Source: Staphylococcus sp. GSSP0090
Lineage (GTDB): Bacteria; Bacillota; Bacilli; Staphylococcales; Staphylococcaceae
Length of the DNA stretch: 52,087 nucleotides
Assembly: GCF_013391405.1 (NCBI RefSeq)
Contig: NZ_JACBFD010000005.1
Span: forward strand, 1-52,087
Direction: 5' to 3'
Below the pieces are notes generated by a model, which saw nothing but the letters and a program-made list of their open reading frames with translations, was not told the DNA's origin and searched no databases. This document shows, one piece after another, positions 1 to 9,284 of this stretch (its first letter is position 1; the number at the start of each line of letters is the position of its first letter). Both the position numbers and the translations under genes were made by a program.

Positions 1-232
1 GCGCATGTACTCCAGTCAAACTCTAGTAGTTCTTATGCATGTGCTTTAGCGCATGTACTCCAGTCAAACTCTAGTAGTTCTTATACATGAGCTTTAGCGC
101 ATGTATTCCAGTCAAACTCTAGTAGTTCTTATACATGAGCTTTAGCGCATGTAATCTTTAACCATTGTAGTAGTTCTTATGCATGTGCTTTAGCGCATGT
201 ATTCCAGTCAAACTCTAGTAGTTCTTATGCAT
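1..232. repeat. 48-bp tandem repeat array, about 5 units, cut by window edge
   Basis: Units begin at 1, 49, 97, 145 and 193 with an exact 48-bp period; the last unit decays after about 232. Each unit starts GCGCATGTA and ends GCATGTGCTTTA or ACATGAGCTTTA. The end of one unit and the start of the next form an imperfect 8-bp inverted repeat around TTTA. Unit 4 keeps both ends but has a different middle. The array probably continues left of the window. A related single copy lies within 25142-25265. Function is unknown. Confidence 0.9.
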
Positions 233-402
233 GTGTGTCTGAGTCATTTATTGAAGTCCCAGGTTCATTCACCTGAGTACTTTAGTAGATCTCACAATTA
301 AACTTTTGGAACAAAGCATGATACTAACTCGCTTTACTTTCTTATATGGATAAAGCTAAGCCTTATCATTCCGAAGTTAATTTCTACCTTAATTGGTTAC
401 GC
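233..402. other. intergenic, no gene seen
   Basis: Unique AT-rich sequence between the tandem array and the YwhD-family gene. I see no ORF with a ribosome site and no strong hairpin. Confidence 0.5.
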
Positions 403-918
403 TTATGATTTGCGCTCCAACGCTTCATGCAATGCTTTATCAGAATTATTCCACATAGCTAAATCATGTGATTGTAGAAACTCTTTCAAAATTGCTTTAT
501 TTTCCTCACCGATATGTTCTATATCAATTTGATGTTTCATTGATTTATCCATCATATTAACATGCTCAGGCATACTCTTATATCCTCTGCGAATACTTTT
601 GTTCACTAATAAATAGCAACCTGTTACACCAGCATAGTAAGGTCCATTTTCGCCTCTTTCAGTCGTAACCCAGCATAGCCAATATTCCTTGGCTTCGTCA
701 CCTTCAACGACTTCTTTCTCTTTAATCCATTTAACACCTTTTTCTACACTTGAACGTGCATGCATGCCACCAATATCTATAAAGGCTTCTTTATTTTGAA
801 CATCAATAAAGACAGGTGCTACATTATCTAAACTGATTGAACCGATATTCGTTCCTTTGTGCCCATCAAGTGGGTCGTTCTTAATAATATTAAATTTAAA
901 TCCTTTATTTCCAGCCAC
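403..918 (-). CDS. YwhD family protein
   Basis: 171 aa, the usual length of the Bacillus YwhD family, whose biochemical role is unknown to me. Family-typical stretches are the N-terminal FNIIKNDPLDGH, the central FIDIGGMHARSSVEKGVKW and the WVTTERGENGPYYAGVTGC block, followed by RRGYKSMPEHVN. No signal peptide or membrane segment is visible, so it is probably cytosolic. The start is GTG, with GGGAGGTG seven bases upstream. It lies just downstream of the HD phosphohydrolase on the same strand, with a short gap and no visible terminator, so co-transcription is plausible. Family assignment is firm; function is not. Confidence 0.85.
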   Translation of the reverse strand: MAGNKGFKFNIIKNDPLDGHKGTNIGSISLDNVAPVFIDVQNKEAFIDIGGMHARSSVEKGVKWIKEKEVVEGDEAKEYWLCWVTTERGENGPYYAGVTGCYLLVNKSIRRGYKSMPEHVNMMDKSMKHQIDIEHIGEENKAILKEFLQSHDLAMWNNSDKALHEALERKS

Positions 919-974
919 TATCGTGCACCTCCCAAATTATCTATGCTATTACATTCATTCTACCTGTTATCGCT

Positions 975-2276
975 TTAAGAATTCAATTCATCTAAAATAC
1001 TATTAATCGCATTTTTTATATGATCATCTTCAATCTCAGCAATGAGTTCTTTAGGATAATATAATTTATAATCTTCTCTATTAATACCTGTAATACTATG
1101 GATAACCAATGATTGGCTACTTATCTCACGAATTTTCCCGTTACGCTTTAGTAAATGAATTGGCTGTCTATTCGATCCAGGTCTATCATAATCATAAGGT
1201 AAATCTGAGAATGACTCACTGACGAAGTAATAATTCGGATCAATATCTGCTTGAATAAACAAATCCGTTAATTCCGAAATTGTTATAATCGAACCATCAA
1301 ATGGCATGTATTTTAATAAATCTCGATTGATAAAACGACGTGATAAATCACTCAATATAGGGTCGTCCTCTTTGACCCAAGCTTTTAAATAATATAAGAC
1401 AACCGCTTCATCTAAATCTACATACTGTTCAATTGTCATGGACCCTTCAAAAAATGGTACGAAATCTGTTGGGTACATTTTAAAAGTATAACCTTCATTG
1501 TACAAGTATTTTGCACGTTTCAAGCAATTATTTAATAATACTTCTCCGCCTCTACTAACCGGGTGAAAATAAATTTGCCAATACATTTGATAACGACTCA
1601 TAATGAAATTCTCCACCGCGTGCATACCACTTTCCTTGATCAACACTTCGTCTTTAGATGGTCGCATCAATCTCAAGATACGTTCCATGTCGAATTCTCC
1701 ATATGATACGCCAGTAAAGTAGGCATCTCTTTGTAAATAATCCATTCTGTCGGCATCTATTTGCGAGGATATCATAGAGATTACTAATTTGTTATCATGT
1801 GTTTTATTAATGACATCTGCGACTTGTTGTGGAAAATCTTCAGAAACACGGCTTAATACGTCGTTTACTTCTGTCGGACCTGTGATAATTGCCTGCGTAA
1901 ATGCTTCATGATCCGTGTTAAATATCTTTTCAAAACTATGAGAAAATGGACCATGTCCTAAATCGTGTAATAATGCAGCACATAATGCTAACGGACGATC
2001 TTCATTATTCCATGCCTCTCGTCCATTAAATGAGTCATCAATTAACCTACGTACAATTTCGTATACACCCAGCGAGTGACCAAATCTACTATGTTCTGCC
2101 GTATGGAATGAAAGGTACAATGTCCCTAATTGTTTAATACGTCTAAGTCTTTGAAATTCTTTTGTCTTAATCAAATCCCAAATCACTTGATCTCTGACAT
2201 GGATATACCTATGAATTGGATCTTTAAACACTTTTTCTTCTGGTAACTTTTGTGTAGCATATGCTGTAAATGTCAA
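975..2276 (-). CDS. HD-domain phosphohydrolase (YwfO/dGTPase-like)
   Basis: A 433-aa protein of the HD superfamily, related to B. subtilis YwfO and to bacterial dNTP triphosphohydrolases. Visible motifs are the conserved opening KVFKDPIHRYIHVRD, QRLRRIKQLG, HSRFGHSLGV (first metal-binding His) and ALLHDLGHGPFSHSFE, which carries the HD pair. QIDADRMDYLQRD supplies the distal Asp. Likely activity is hydrolysis of dNTPs or similar phosphate esters; the substrate is inferred. The open frame extends upstream to an ATG, but AGGAGG lies inside that extension six bases before a TTG, so the TTG start is preferred. A GNAT gene lies upstream and YwhD downstream. Confidence 0.88.
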   Translation of the reverse strand: MTFTAYATQKLPEEKVFKDPIHRYIHVRDQVIWDLIKTKEFQRLRRIKQLGTLYLSFHTAEHSRFGHSLGVYEIVRRLIDDSFNGREAWNNEDRPLALCAALLHDLGHGPFSHSFEKIFNTDHEAFTQAIITGPTEVNDVLSRVSEDFPQQVADVINKTHDNKLVISMISSQIDADRMDYLQRDAYFTGVSYGEFDMERILRLMRPSKDEVLIKESGMHAVENFIMSRYQMYWQIYFHPVSRGGEVLLNNCLKRAKYLYNEGYTFKMYPTDFVPFFEGSMTIEQYVDLDEAVVLYYLKAWVKEDDPILSDLSRRFINRDLLKYMPFDGSIITISELTDLFIQADIDPNYYFVSESFSDLPYDYDRPGSNRQPIHLLKRNGKIREISSQSLVIHSITGINREDYKLYYPKELIAEIEDDHIKNAINSILDELNS

Positions 2277-2312
2277 TGTAGTCCTCCTATTCATATCCTA
2301 TACTTATGCTGA

Positions 2313-2792
2313 CTAATTTAATGTCTTACGCATTAACGCTAAATCCATGGCTTCACCATACATGACATGCGTATACGAACGTAATTTTTCAAAACCTTTT
2401 TGTTCATAAAATGAAACGGCTTCATCGTTCTTATTATCAACTTCTAAAAAGACTTCTTTATAATCATCCTTGAAATAACTCAAACCTTCCGTTAACAATT
2501 CGGAACCATAGCCATGATGTTGCCACGATGGACTTACATAATGTGCTGATAAAAACAATTCGGTACCATAAATAAAAGTCGCAAAACCAATAATATTTCC
2601 TTCTTCTTCTACGACTAAAAATAATTGATCTTCCAATCGTTTTAATAAATGTTGTTCATTATATGAAGCAGCCAGCAATTCATTTACTGTTTTAGCCGCA
2701 TAAATATTCATGTACGTGTTATACCAAGCTTTTGTTGCTACATCTCTGATGCCTACAACATCTTTCGGTGTTGCTTTTCTAATTTTATGCAT
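2313..2792 (-). CDS. GNAT family N-acetyltransferase
   Basis: A 159-aa single-domain GNAT protein. The acetyl-CoA binding region is visible as WQHHGYGSELLTEGL (the Q/R-x-x-G-x-G/A loop) at about residues 90-105, followed by the typical FLEVDNKNDEAVSFYEQKGFEKL strand and helix. The acceptor substrate cannot be read from sequence. The ATG follows GGGGGAGAAC at good spacing. It is followed on the same strand by the HD phosphohydrolase 36 bases on, so the two may share a transcript. Symbol left blank because the family is too broad. Confidence 0.85.
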   Translation of the reverse strand: MHKIRKATPKDVVGIRDVATKAWYNTYMNIYAAKTVNELLAASYNEQHLLKRLEDQLFLVVEEEGNIIGFATFIYGTELFLSAHYVSPSWQHHGYGSELLTEGLSYFKDDYKEVFLEVDNKNDEAVSFYEQKGFEKLRSYTHVMYGEAMDLALMRKTLN

Positions 2793-2878
2793 GTTGTTCT
2801 CCCCCTATTTAGATAGGTCATAATAGCTACATTATATCATAATTTTAGTATTCAAAATACTTTATCTATTTATATAAA

Positions 2879-2913
2879 AATAGCTTGGGCAATATAATCA
2901 TCACCCAAACTAT
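2879..2913 (-). terminator. rho-independent terminator of the flavodoxin-fold gene
   Basis: Read on the minus strand, a stem with arms ATAGTTTGGG and CCCAAGCTAT (one G-U) is followed by TTTTTATATA, 12 bases after the stop codon at 2925. Confidence 0.75.
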
Positions 2914-2924
2914 CTAAGTTATCT

Positions 2925-3467
2925 TTAATTCTTCCCAAGTGTTTGTTGCCATTCTTTTGCACGTGATAGTGCATAAACATCCTTTTCAATATCTCCCGGT
3001 CTTTCAGCTGTACCAATAATATAGCCATTTAGACTCGCACCTAAAAACTCTAAACTATATTTAACTTGTGTGATACATGGTTTTGCTTTGACTTTTGGAC
3101 AATCACCGCCAACGATAATGAGCCTAAAATCCTTCTTAGCCATCTGTGCTTTAAAGTCTTTATAGTTTGAATCCAATAAAGTTTCAGACCAATGATCAAA
3201 AAATGCCTTCATAGATGCTGATAAACTATACCAATAAACGGGTGAAGCAATGATAACTGTGTCACTTGCTAATACTTTATCTATAATTGCCTTATAGTCA
3301 TCCTCATATGAATCGATTGTTTGGTCATCGTGTCTATAGTCTCTAACTGGATTTAATTGATATTGCGTTAAGTCTATCCATTCGTAGTCGTATCCAGCTA
3401 TGGCCATCTTAGTTAAATGTGCAGTGTTCCCTTCTGGACGACTGCCTCCAAATAAAACTGTGATCAT
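2925..3467 (-). CDS. NAD(P)H-dependent flavodoxin-fold oxidoreductase
   Basis: A 180-aa protein of the NADPH-dependent FMN reductase/flavodoxin-like fold. The N-terminal LFGGSRPEGNTAHL is the FMN phosphate-binding loop, and ASPVYWYSLSASMKAFFDHW is the second flavin contact region at about residues 75-95. It probably reduces quinones, azo or nitro compounds, or free flavin; the true substrate cannot be seen. The ATG follows GAAGGAGATTATT. It stands alone between a terminator and a long AT-rich spacer, so it is likely monocistronic. Confidence 0.85.
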   Translation of the reverse strand: MITVLFGGSRPEGNTAHLTKMAIAGYDYEWIDLTQYQLNPVRDYRHDDQTIDSYEDDYKAIIDKVLASDTVIIASPVYWYSLSASMKAFFDHWSETLLDSNYKDFKAQMAKKDFRLIIVGGDCPKVKAKPCITQVKYSLEFLGASLNGYIIGTAERPGDIEKDVYALSRAKEWQQTLGKN

Positions 3468-3684
3468 AATAATCTCCTTCTACTACTCATTTTATATTCC
3501 CTCAAAAATTATAAATATACATTTTCATAAAATCATCAAACTTAATTAATCATTTTACACTAAAAAGTATAATTCCTAAACAGTTTACTTAAAATAGTAT
3601 AATTAATTAAATGTTTTGCTCAAAAATTGAAATACTAACTTCAACTCAAACTGTATGTTTTTTAAGATATATTCATAAATATAA

Positions 3685-3720
3685 AAAGCAGCTAAACACA
3701 AGGCATGTTTAGCTACTTTT
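3685..3720 (-). terminator. terminator of aldo/keto reductase
   Basis: Arms AAAGCAGCTAAACA and TGTTTAGCTACTTT form a near-perfect stem just below the stop codon at 3731, with a T-run on the minus strand. Confidence 0.8.
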
Positions 3721-3730
3721 GTTTTTCAAC

Positions 3731-4666
3731 TTATTTTATTGGAAATAATGCTTCTATTTTTTCAATTTCTTCGTCCGTCAATTCAACATCTAAGGTTGTT
3801 AAATTATCAACCACTTGATTTGGGCGTTTAGCGCCAGGAATAACGATATCTAATGATGGTTTTGTTAAATAAAAGGCCAATACAACATGCGCAACGTCTA
3901 CTCTGTGATTATCAGCAATATCACGTAGTTGTTCGATTTTTTCTAAATTTTCTTTGAATTTTTCACCTTGGAATTCTGGATTTTCAGAACGAATATCATC
4001 GAATGTTGTATTCTCATTATATTTACCTGCTAATAAACCAGAAACAAGTGGGAAATATGGAATAAATGTAATACTGTTCTCTGAAGTATATTCAAAAATA
4101 TGCTCATTTTCACGATTTAATAAATTATATTCCATTTGTACAACATCAACCAAGCCATCTTTATTCGCTTCCTTCAATTGTTCTAAATTGAAATTGGACA
4201 CACCAATGGCTTTTATCTTACCTTCATCTTTAAGTTCTTTTAATGCAGCGACGGCTTCATTCTTAGGTGTCTCTTCATCAGGAAAGTGTATATAATATAA
4301 GTCAATATAGTCTAATTGTAGACGTTTCAAACTTTGCTCAACTTGATCTTTTAAAAATTGAGGATTATTCGAATATTTAACATTGCCATTATCATCAAAG
4401 TAGTGTGCGCCTTTGGTAGCAATCGCAAAGTCATCTCTTCCAAATTCTTTAACCGCTTCACCAACAAGTTCTTCTGAACGCTCTGGTCCATAGATATATG
4501 CAGTATCTATCAATGTGATACCATTTCTCACGGCTGTACGTACGGTTTCTTTACCTTGTTCTTCATCTAAATCATTATAGAAATTATGCCCGCCTACTGC
4601 ATTTGCACCTAATGCGATAGGTGTTACTTCAACATTTGATTTTCCAATTTTCGTTTTCTTAGTCAA
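3731..4666 (-). CDS. aldo/keto reductase
   Basis: An NADPH-dependent aldo/keto reductase of about 311 aa, close to the family norm. Catalytic tetrad signatures are visible: [18 protein letters not shown] (Asp and Tyr), ATKGAHYF (Lys) and [11 protein letters not shown] (His). [10 protein letters not shown] follows, and near the C-terminus [13 protein letters not shown] binds the NADPH phosphate. The physiological substrate is unknown. Start choice is uncertain: a GTG at 4672 lies only four bases after AAGGAG, while the TTG at 4666 has ten, so the TTG is marked. A terminator follows the gene and no neighbour shares the unit. Confidence 0.85.
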   Translation of the reverse strand: MTKKTKIGKSNVEVTPIALGANAVGGHNFYNDLDEEQGKETVRTAVRNGITLIDTAYIYGPERSEELVGEAVKEFGRDDFAIATKGAHYFDDNGNVKYSNNPQFLKDQVEQSLKRLQLDYIDLYYIHFPDEETPKNEAVAALKELKDEGKIKAIGVSNFNLEQLKEANKDGLVDVVQMEYNLLNRENEHIFEYTSENSITFIPYFPLVSGLLAGKYNENTTFDDIRSENPEFQGEKFKENLEKIEQLRDIADNHRVDVAHVVLAFYLTKPSLDIVIPGAKRPNQVVDNLTTLDVELTDEEIEKIEALFPIK

Positions 4667-4986
4667 TCTCACCCAACTCCTTCTATAAATCAGTTATATT
4701 TTGCACAAAGAACTATGTGCTAGTCACAGTAATTAGTTTAGCTATAATCACTGTTATATTTATAAGTAGTTATATTCTACCCTTTTTCTTTGTATTTAAA
4801 ATAATCATGCTAGTCATATTTACAATCTTATATGACAACTATTTAAAATTTAGCATGATTACACAATAAAACTAAACCAATTTGCTTGATGATGACTTCA
4901 AAATTGGGAGTTGCACAGAAATCGACTTTTCTAATTAAACTGTGTTGGTACCATACCAACAATGATCTCTAGAATTGAAAAAAAGC

Positions 4987-5012
4987 CTGAGACATCTATT
5001 TTTGTCCCAGAC
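4987..5012 (-). terminator. terminator-like dispersed repeat, copy 1
   Basis: A 26-bp sequence identical to 25309-25334. On the minus strand GTCTGGGAC and GTCTCAGGC-like arms pair around AAAAATAGAT. It lies just past the stop codon of the DUF1450 gene. Confidence 0.65.
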
Positions 5013-5022
5013 TCCTTCCCAG

Positions 5023-5364
5023 CTATTGTTTTTGTTTTCTTTGCGCTAATTTTTCTTTTAATTTTCTATCTTGTTCTTCTTTACGACGCTTACGTTCTTC
5101 GTTACGTTTTCTTAATCGTTCTTCTTCTTCCGGGTCTCTCGGTTTCTGTAATTGTTTTTCTACTTTCTCCATAAGCTCATCTTCTGTGAGTGCAGCAAGT
5201 GGACGATTATTAACAAAAGCAAACGTTTTTCGGCGACCTGGCCCGCAATACGACTGACAACCAATTTCTATTTCAGCTTCAGGATCTAATTTAGTTAACT
5301 TTTTTTCTAATGACTTACAGTTTACACCTTGGCAATCATCACAAATTAAAAATTTATTCTGCAA
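5023..5364 (-). CDS. DUF1450 family protein with charged tail
   Basis: A 113-aa protein. Residues 1-70 fit the DUF1450 (YuzB-like) family: CDDC near the N-terminus, a second Cys pair in [18 protein letters not shown], and a small redox- or metal-type fold. Residues 75-113 are almost wholly Glu, Arg, Lys and Gln and should form a helix or coiled coil; the family is often near 75-80 aa, so the tail is an extension. The frame begins with TTG preceded by AAGGAATGGG; no better start is visible. Function unknown. The gene stands alone above a repeat-type terminator. Confidence 0.75.
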   Translation of the reverse strand: MQNKFLICDDCQGVNCKSLEKKLTKLDPEAEIEIGCQSYCGPGRRKTFAFVNNRPLAALTEDELMEKVEKQLQKPRDPEEEERLRKRNEERKRRKEEQDRKLKEKLAQRKQKQ

Positions 5365-5592
5365 CTACACCCATTCCTTTCTTATGGTTTACAGTTTATC
5401 AAAACAGTTTCACTATCATTTCACAATGTAAAGATTCATTTATATGTATCATCATAAAGTTTATGATGCCTTACTTAATATGTATTATAGGTATTTACAA
5501 CTCTAATTATTTTACTCTTTTTTATTAAAATTTCAAGTTTACAAAAAACGTGTTCAACCATATGCGCTACACACACTTAATTTTAACATATT

Positions 5593-5626
5593 AAAAACAG
5601 TACCTAATCTACAGATTAGCATACTG
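5593..5626 (-). terminator. terminator of the mevalonate operon
   Basis: On the minus strand CAGTATGCTAATCT and AGATTAGGTACTG form a stem followed by TTTTTAAT, about 20 bases past the mvaK2 stop. Confidence 0.8.
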
Positions 5627-5643
5627 CTCAAGTCGTCATGGCA

Positions 5644-6720
5644 TTATTGACCATGGTAAATATTAAATTCTAATGGTTTTACTTCATTCTCTAACCATTC
5701 TTGATATATCAATTTCTTATTAACATCACTGTTAATAATCGTAATACCACAGTCACCGCCACCCGCACCAGAGGTTTTAGCAGCGCCACCATATTTTTCT
5801 GCTACAGAACACAACACTTTGAGATGTGCCGTTTCGATATCTATCGTTGCTTCCTTATCCATAGATTGAATAATTTCACGATTGGTACGAATCATTTGTT
5901 GGACACCTTTAATGTGGTTTGTTTTAAAAGCATGAATTAACTTTTCAACACACAGATGTGATCGCTCTAAAAACTTACCATAAAATGTCGGATCTGACTT
6001 CAAGCGTTTCACTTCACTCACCAAATGATGAGACGATGCAGGAGATCCCGTCCATCCAATCAATACTTCCATATTTTCTGGCGGTTGCAACGGTTCGATA
6101 TGCAGACCTGGCCAGTTTTTATTCAAGACTTCATTAACTGAAGTATCTTCAATTTGTTGAGAAACCCATTCATGGTCAAATGTACTATACGCTAGCCAAC
6201 CAGTATAGATACTAACCGCGATATCTCCACATGAACTCAAACTTTGTAATTTCATATTCGCGATGACCGCCAATTTATAAATATAAAGATTGGATAAATG
6301 CGTTTCATAAAACTCATTCAACACTTTCACTACAGATACAAGTACAGCTGCACTTGAACCTAACCCATATTTATGACCGTTTGCGTCATCCAGGTTGCTA
6401 TCAATCGTCAAATTAAAATGTTTTAAGCCTATATGATTACTACGCACATATTGTTCAAATACTTCAATTGCTGTAATGACATATTTAAGTTGTTTCGCCG
6501 CATGTACATCAGATACTACGATTTGATCTTCTCTTCTTTGAAAAGTCACTGGATCGTGATGTAACGTTTTAGAGTGTATGGTACCTTGAGAGGCATTTGA
6601 ATCTTCAATTGAAGCAGTTACAAATCGGTCTACCGCAATTAACACGGATTTATACCCTGGTTCAGTAACTGCATATTCACCTGCAATATAGAGTTTACCT
6701 GGTGCTTTTACTTGAATCAT
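5644..6720 (-). CDS. mvaK2: phosphomevalonate kinase
   Basis: 358 aa, a GHMP kinase that phosphorylates phosphomevalonate to the diphosphate in the mevalonate route to isopentenyl diphosphate. The N-terminal APGKLYIAGEYAV is the substrate-side motif, YGLGSSAAVLVSV the glycine-rich ATP loop near residue 120, and AAKTSGAGGGDCGI the C-terminal GHMP motif. It is the last gene of mvaK1-mvaD-mvaK2, 12 bases after mvaD, and is followed by a terminator. The ATG is preceded by AGGAAGAGATAAA. Cytosolic and essential in staphylococci (family knowledge). Confidence 0.95.
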   Translation of the reverse strand: MIQVKAPGKLYIAGEYAVTEPGYKSVLIAVDRFVTASIEDSNASQGTIHSKTLHHDPVTFQRREDQIVVSDVHAAKQLKYVITAIEVFEQYVRSNHIGLKHFNLTIDSNLDDANGHKYGLGSSAAVLVSVVKVLNEFYETHLSNLYIYKLAVIANMKLQSLSSCGDIAVSIYTGWLAYSTFDHEWVSQQIEDTSVNEVLNKNWPGLHIEPLQPPENMEVLIGWTGSPASSHHLVSEVKRLKSDPTFYGKFLERSHLCVEKLIHAFKTNHIKGVQQMIRTNREIIQSMDKEATIDIETAHLKVLCSVAEKYGGAAKTSGAGGGDCGITIINSDVNKKLIYQEWLENEVKPLEFNIYHGQ

Positions 6721-6732
6721 TTTATCTCTTCC

Positions 6733-7716
6733 TTACTCAATAATTTCAACGCCTGTACTTATAATGTCACTTGCAATAATTTGATCTTTATCAAACGTTT
6801 TATGTAGCGCGTCAATAACTGCTTGTTGATTTTTCTTTTCTACTAAAATTTTCACATTAGGTCCTGCATCCATTGTAAAATAGCATGGATAACCAGCTTT
6901 TCTACATTGATCGACAATATCCATCGCGATATAACTATCCTCAACCATATAAGTAAATGGCGGCTGTGCACCTAAATTGGTTGCGTGCATACGTAAACCA
7001 TTCGCCTCAATGACTTCACCCATTTGAATAAAGTCTTTTTGCGCAATGGCCTGTTTAACTGATGCGATATCTTCATCCACATGGTCTAACCAATATTGAT
7101 AAAAGCGAGATGTATCACGTGTATGTGACATACCAGCGCGACTCGATACTTTTTTCGTCTTATTATTAATAACTACAAAAATCATTGCTAACGCTTGTTC
7201 CCAATGATCTGCTTCAATGGGAAAACTGTACGATGTTTCATCATCATGCCCTTTTTCCCATTCTACAAAGCCACCGTAAATACTTCTAGATGCTGATCCA
7301 GAACCTCTACGCGCTAACCTAGATAATGCTTTACCCGATAATCCAAGGTTTAAAGCCTTGTCACAAGCAGCTGCTAATGCGGCATATGCACTTGCTGATG
7401 ATGCTAATCCAGCAGCAGTTGGAACATGATTGTCACTCTCTATATATGCATACATCGTCGTACCTGATGTCGCTCTAACAATATCCATAAAACGGCTAAT
7501 CTTAGCTGATTCACTTGCAGTAACTGTTTCGCCATTCAGTATCAATGTATCTTTCGTATAGCTTTCATCAAATGTAACTTTAGTTTCAGTATAAAACCGT
7601 TCTAACGCAACAGATAGGCTATTATTCATTGGAATAATATATGTTTCGTCTGCCTTTCCCCAATACTTAATTAGTGCAATATTTGTATGTGCACGTGCCT
7701 TACCACTATTCACCAA
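6733..7716 (-). CDS. mvaD: diphosphomevalonate decarboxylase
   Basis: 327 aa, catalysing ATP-dependent decarboxylation of mevalonate diphosphate to isopentenyl diphosphate. Diagnostic stretches are KARAHTNIALIKYWGK at the N-terminus, AGLASSASAYAALAAA (phosphate-binding loop), RRGSGSASRSIYGGF (conserved Arg/Ser) and TMDAGPNVKIL with the catalytic Asp near residue 280. The start is TTG, with GGAGGGTAATAAAG upstream, giving MVNSGKARAH, which matches the staphylococcal N-terminus I recall. It begins five bases after mvaK1 stops, indicating tight translational linkage in the operon. Confidence 0.95.
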   Translation of the reverse strand: MVNSGKARAHTNIALIKYWGKADETYIIPMNNSLSVALERFYTETKVTFDESYTKDTLILNGETVTASESAKISRFMDIVRATSGTTMYAYIESDNHVPTAAGLASSASAYAALAAACDKALNLGLSGKALSRLARRGSGSASRSIYGGFVEWEKGHDDETSYSFPIEADHWEQALAMIFVVINNKTKKVSSRAGMSHTRDTSRFYQYWLDHVDEDIASVKQAIAQKDFIQMGEVIEANGLRMHATNLGAQPPFTYMVEDSYIAMDIVDQCRKAGYPCYFTMDAGPNVKILVEKKNQQAVIDALHKTFDKDQIIASDIISTGVEIIE

Positions 7717-7721
7717 CTTTA

Positions 7722-8645
7722 TTACCCTCCTAAATACTCAATCCATGTATGATGTGCACCTAACTGTGTTGCACTTTCTGCGATACGTTCAGCTGTACCT
7801 TTATTAGATGCAAGAACAATCATACTTCCACCGCGACCACCGCCAGTTAGTTTACCTGCAATTGCATCTTGTCGTTTACTTGCTTCTAATATTTCTTCTA
7901 TTTTGTCATGACTCACTGTGAGTGTTCTTAAATTTTCTTGGCACAGATTAAACACCTTAGCTAATTGTTCAAAATTATGATGTTCAATTGACTCTCTCGC
8001 TTCATGTACCAGTTTACCAATATGTTCAACATATTGCAGATATGCACTATCGGTTTCACATAATTGGTGTACATCCTCAACCGCTTGTTTAGTGGAACCT
8101 CGAATACCAGTATCAATAACGATCATATAACCATTTAAATCTAAAGGCTTCAATGTTGTAACTTTACCTTGTTTGAACCATACGGGTTTATTTGAGACGA
8201 TTGTTTGTGTATCTATACCACTTGGTTTACCGTGAGCAATACGTTCAGCCCAATTCGCTTCTTCTATCAACATTTCATCTGTCAACGGCTTACCTAAATA
8301 ATCAAAACTTGCGCGCACAAAAGCAACTGCCATCGCAGCGCTAGAGCCTAAGCCTCTTGAAGGTGGCAAGTTTGTATCAATTGAAACTTTGATAGGTGTT
8401 TTTATATTATATTTTTCAATAAAACGTGTAATGACTGCTTTCAAATGCTCTGGTGCTTTTTGTAATTCTCCATCGTACACATCACTTTTTATATATGAAA
8501 CGCTTGTTGTCTCTAGAGATTCTATTTTCGCTTTAACTTTTCCAGTTGTAAATGGAATTGCAATAGCTGGTTCACCAAATGTAACAGCATGTTCACCTAT
8601 GAGTATTACCTTTCCATTCGCTTCCCCGTATCCTTGTTGTGCCAT
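7722..8645 (-). CDS. mvaK1: mevalonate kinase
   Basis: A 307-aa GHMP kinase, first enzyme of the operon, converting mevalonate to 5-phosphomevalonate. GKVILIGEHAVTFGEPAIA is the N-terminal motif, NLPPSRGLGSSAAMAVA the ATP loop at about residues 100-116, GKPSGIDTQTI contains the catalytic Asp, and KLTGGGRGGSMIVL is the C-terminal GHMP motif. The frame continues four codons further up to a GTG, but that GTG is part of the ribosome site AAAGGTG, so the ATG at 8645 is chosen. Clearly diverged from S. aureus MvaK1. Confidence 0.95.
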   Translation of the reverse strand: MAQQGYGEANGKVILIGEHAVTFGEPAIAIPFTTGKVKAKIESLETTSVSYIKSDVYDGELQKAPEHLKAVITRFIEKYNIKTPIKVSIDTNLPPSRGLGSSAAMAVAFVRASFDYLGKPLTDEMLIEEANWAERIAHGKPSGIDTQTIVSNKPVWFKQGKVTTLKPLDLNGYMIVIDTGIRGSTKQAVEDVHQLCETDSAYLQYVEHIGKLVHEARESIEHHNFEQLAKVFNLCQENLRTLTVSHDKIEEILEASKRQDAIAGKLTGGGRGGSMIVLASNKGTAERIAESATQLGAHHTWIEYLGG

Positions 8646-9181
8646 ATTTTCAATCACCTTTAGTATTTTCTATTAATTTATATTTTCTGTGTACTACACC
8701 TTTTTGTGTATATCCGCATTCTATCGTCGTTTAAGTATTAACTCTATTCCCTGGGAAATAAACTGTTTCCAAAAGTTAATAAACGATGTCTCATTTGAAC
8801 TTATTAAATCATCTATATTTTCTAAAATAATGATGCTTTTAAATTTTTGCACATACCATTACACATTATCTCACAAATTTCATATATTACCATACGACTC
8901 TAGTCATAGATGTTTTATTTTAGCATGTGAATTAAAATGATTGATTTAAATCGCTTATAAATCATTATCTCAAAAGTTAACACCTGCTACTAATTATTTC
9001 CAATACTTTCCCATTATAAATCGCTCTGATTATATATTCAAAAATCTCACGTTAAATTTTAGAAATTTTTTAGTATTCCAATTTTCAAACCATACTTTCA
9101 CTATATTACTTATTTCATTTCTATAATTCAACAGATATAACAATTGATTGTCACAAATTATCTTAAAATTTGAAAAACAAA
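8646..9181. other. AT-rich intergenic, probable mva promoter region
   Basis: About 540 bases without a credible gene. The mvaK1 transcript must start here on the minus strand. A partial palindrome, GGAAATAAACTGTTTCC, lies near 8757-8773. Short frames in it lack ribosome sites. Confidence 0.4.
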
Positions 9182-9228
9182 AAAGAACAGATTAAATACT
9201 TCGCTTTGAAGCATTTAATCCGTTCTTT
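9182..9228. terminator. large bidirectional hairpin
   Basis: Two 21-base arms, AAAGAACAGATTAAATACTTC and its complement, with two mismatches and flanking A/T runs. It lies in the spacer above mvaK1 and next to the dispersed repeat. Confidence 0.6.
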
Positions 9229-9262
9229 AATTAACATCAATCTATAGATCGATTCAAACTAG

Positions 9263-9284
9263 CGACAAAGTCTCCGACTTTGTT
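9263..9284. repeat. ACAAAGTC/GACTTTGT hairpin abutting dispersed repeat
   Basis: Short perfect inverted repeat around TCC immediately before the 93-bp element. The same ACAAAGT/ACTTTGT core is in the hxlB terminator (34248-34282), and a related ATAAAGT/ACTTTAT core is in the proP terminator (29159-29194). Confidence 0.6.

Noticed and set aside
1..232. CRISPR array
   Set aside because: Units are contiguous with no unique spacers and a 48-bp period; no cas gene is in the window.
4962..5174. Hydrophobic 70-aa plus-strand frame
   Set aside because: Antisense to the DUF1450 gene and the repeat terminator; no ribosome site; hydrophobicity results from the complement of the charged tail.
8389..8940. 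Two plus-strand frames above and within mvaK1
   Set aside because: Shadows of mvaK1 or A/T-rich spacer; no ribosome site and no recognisable protein.
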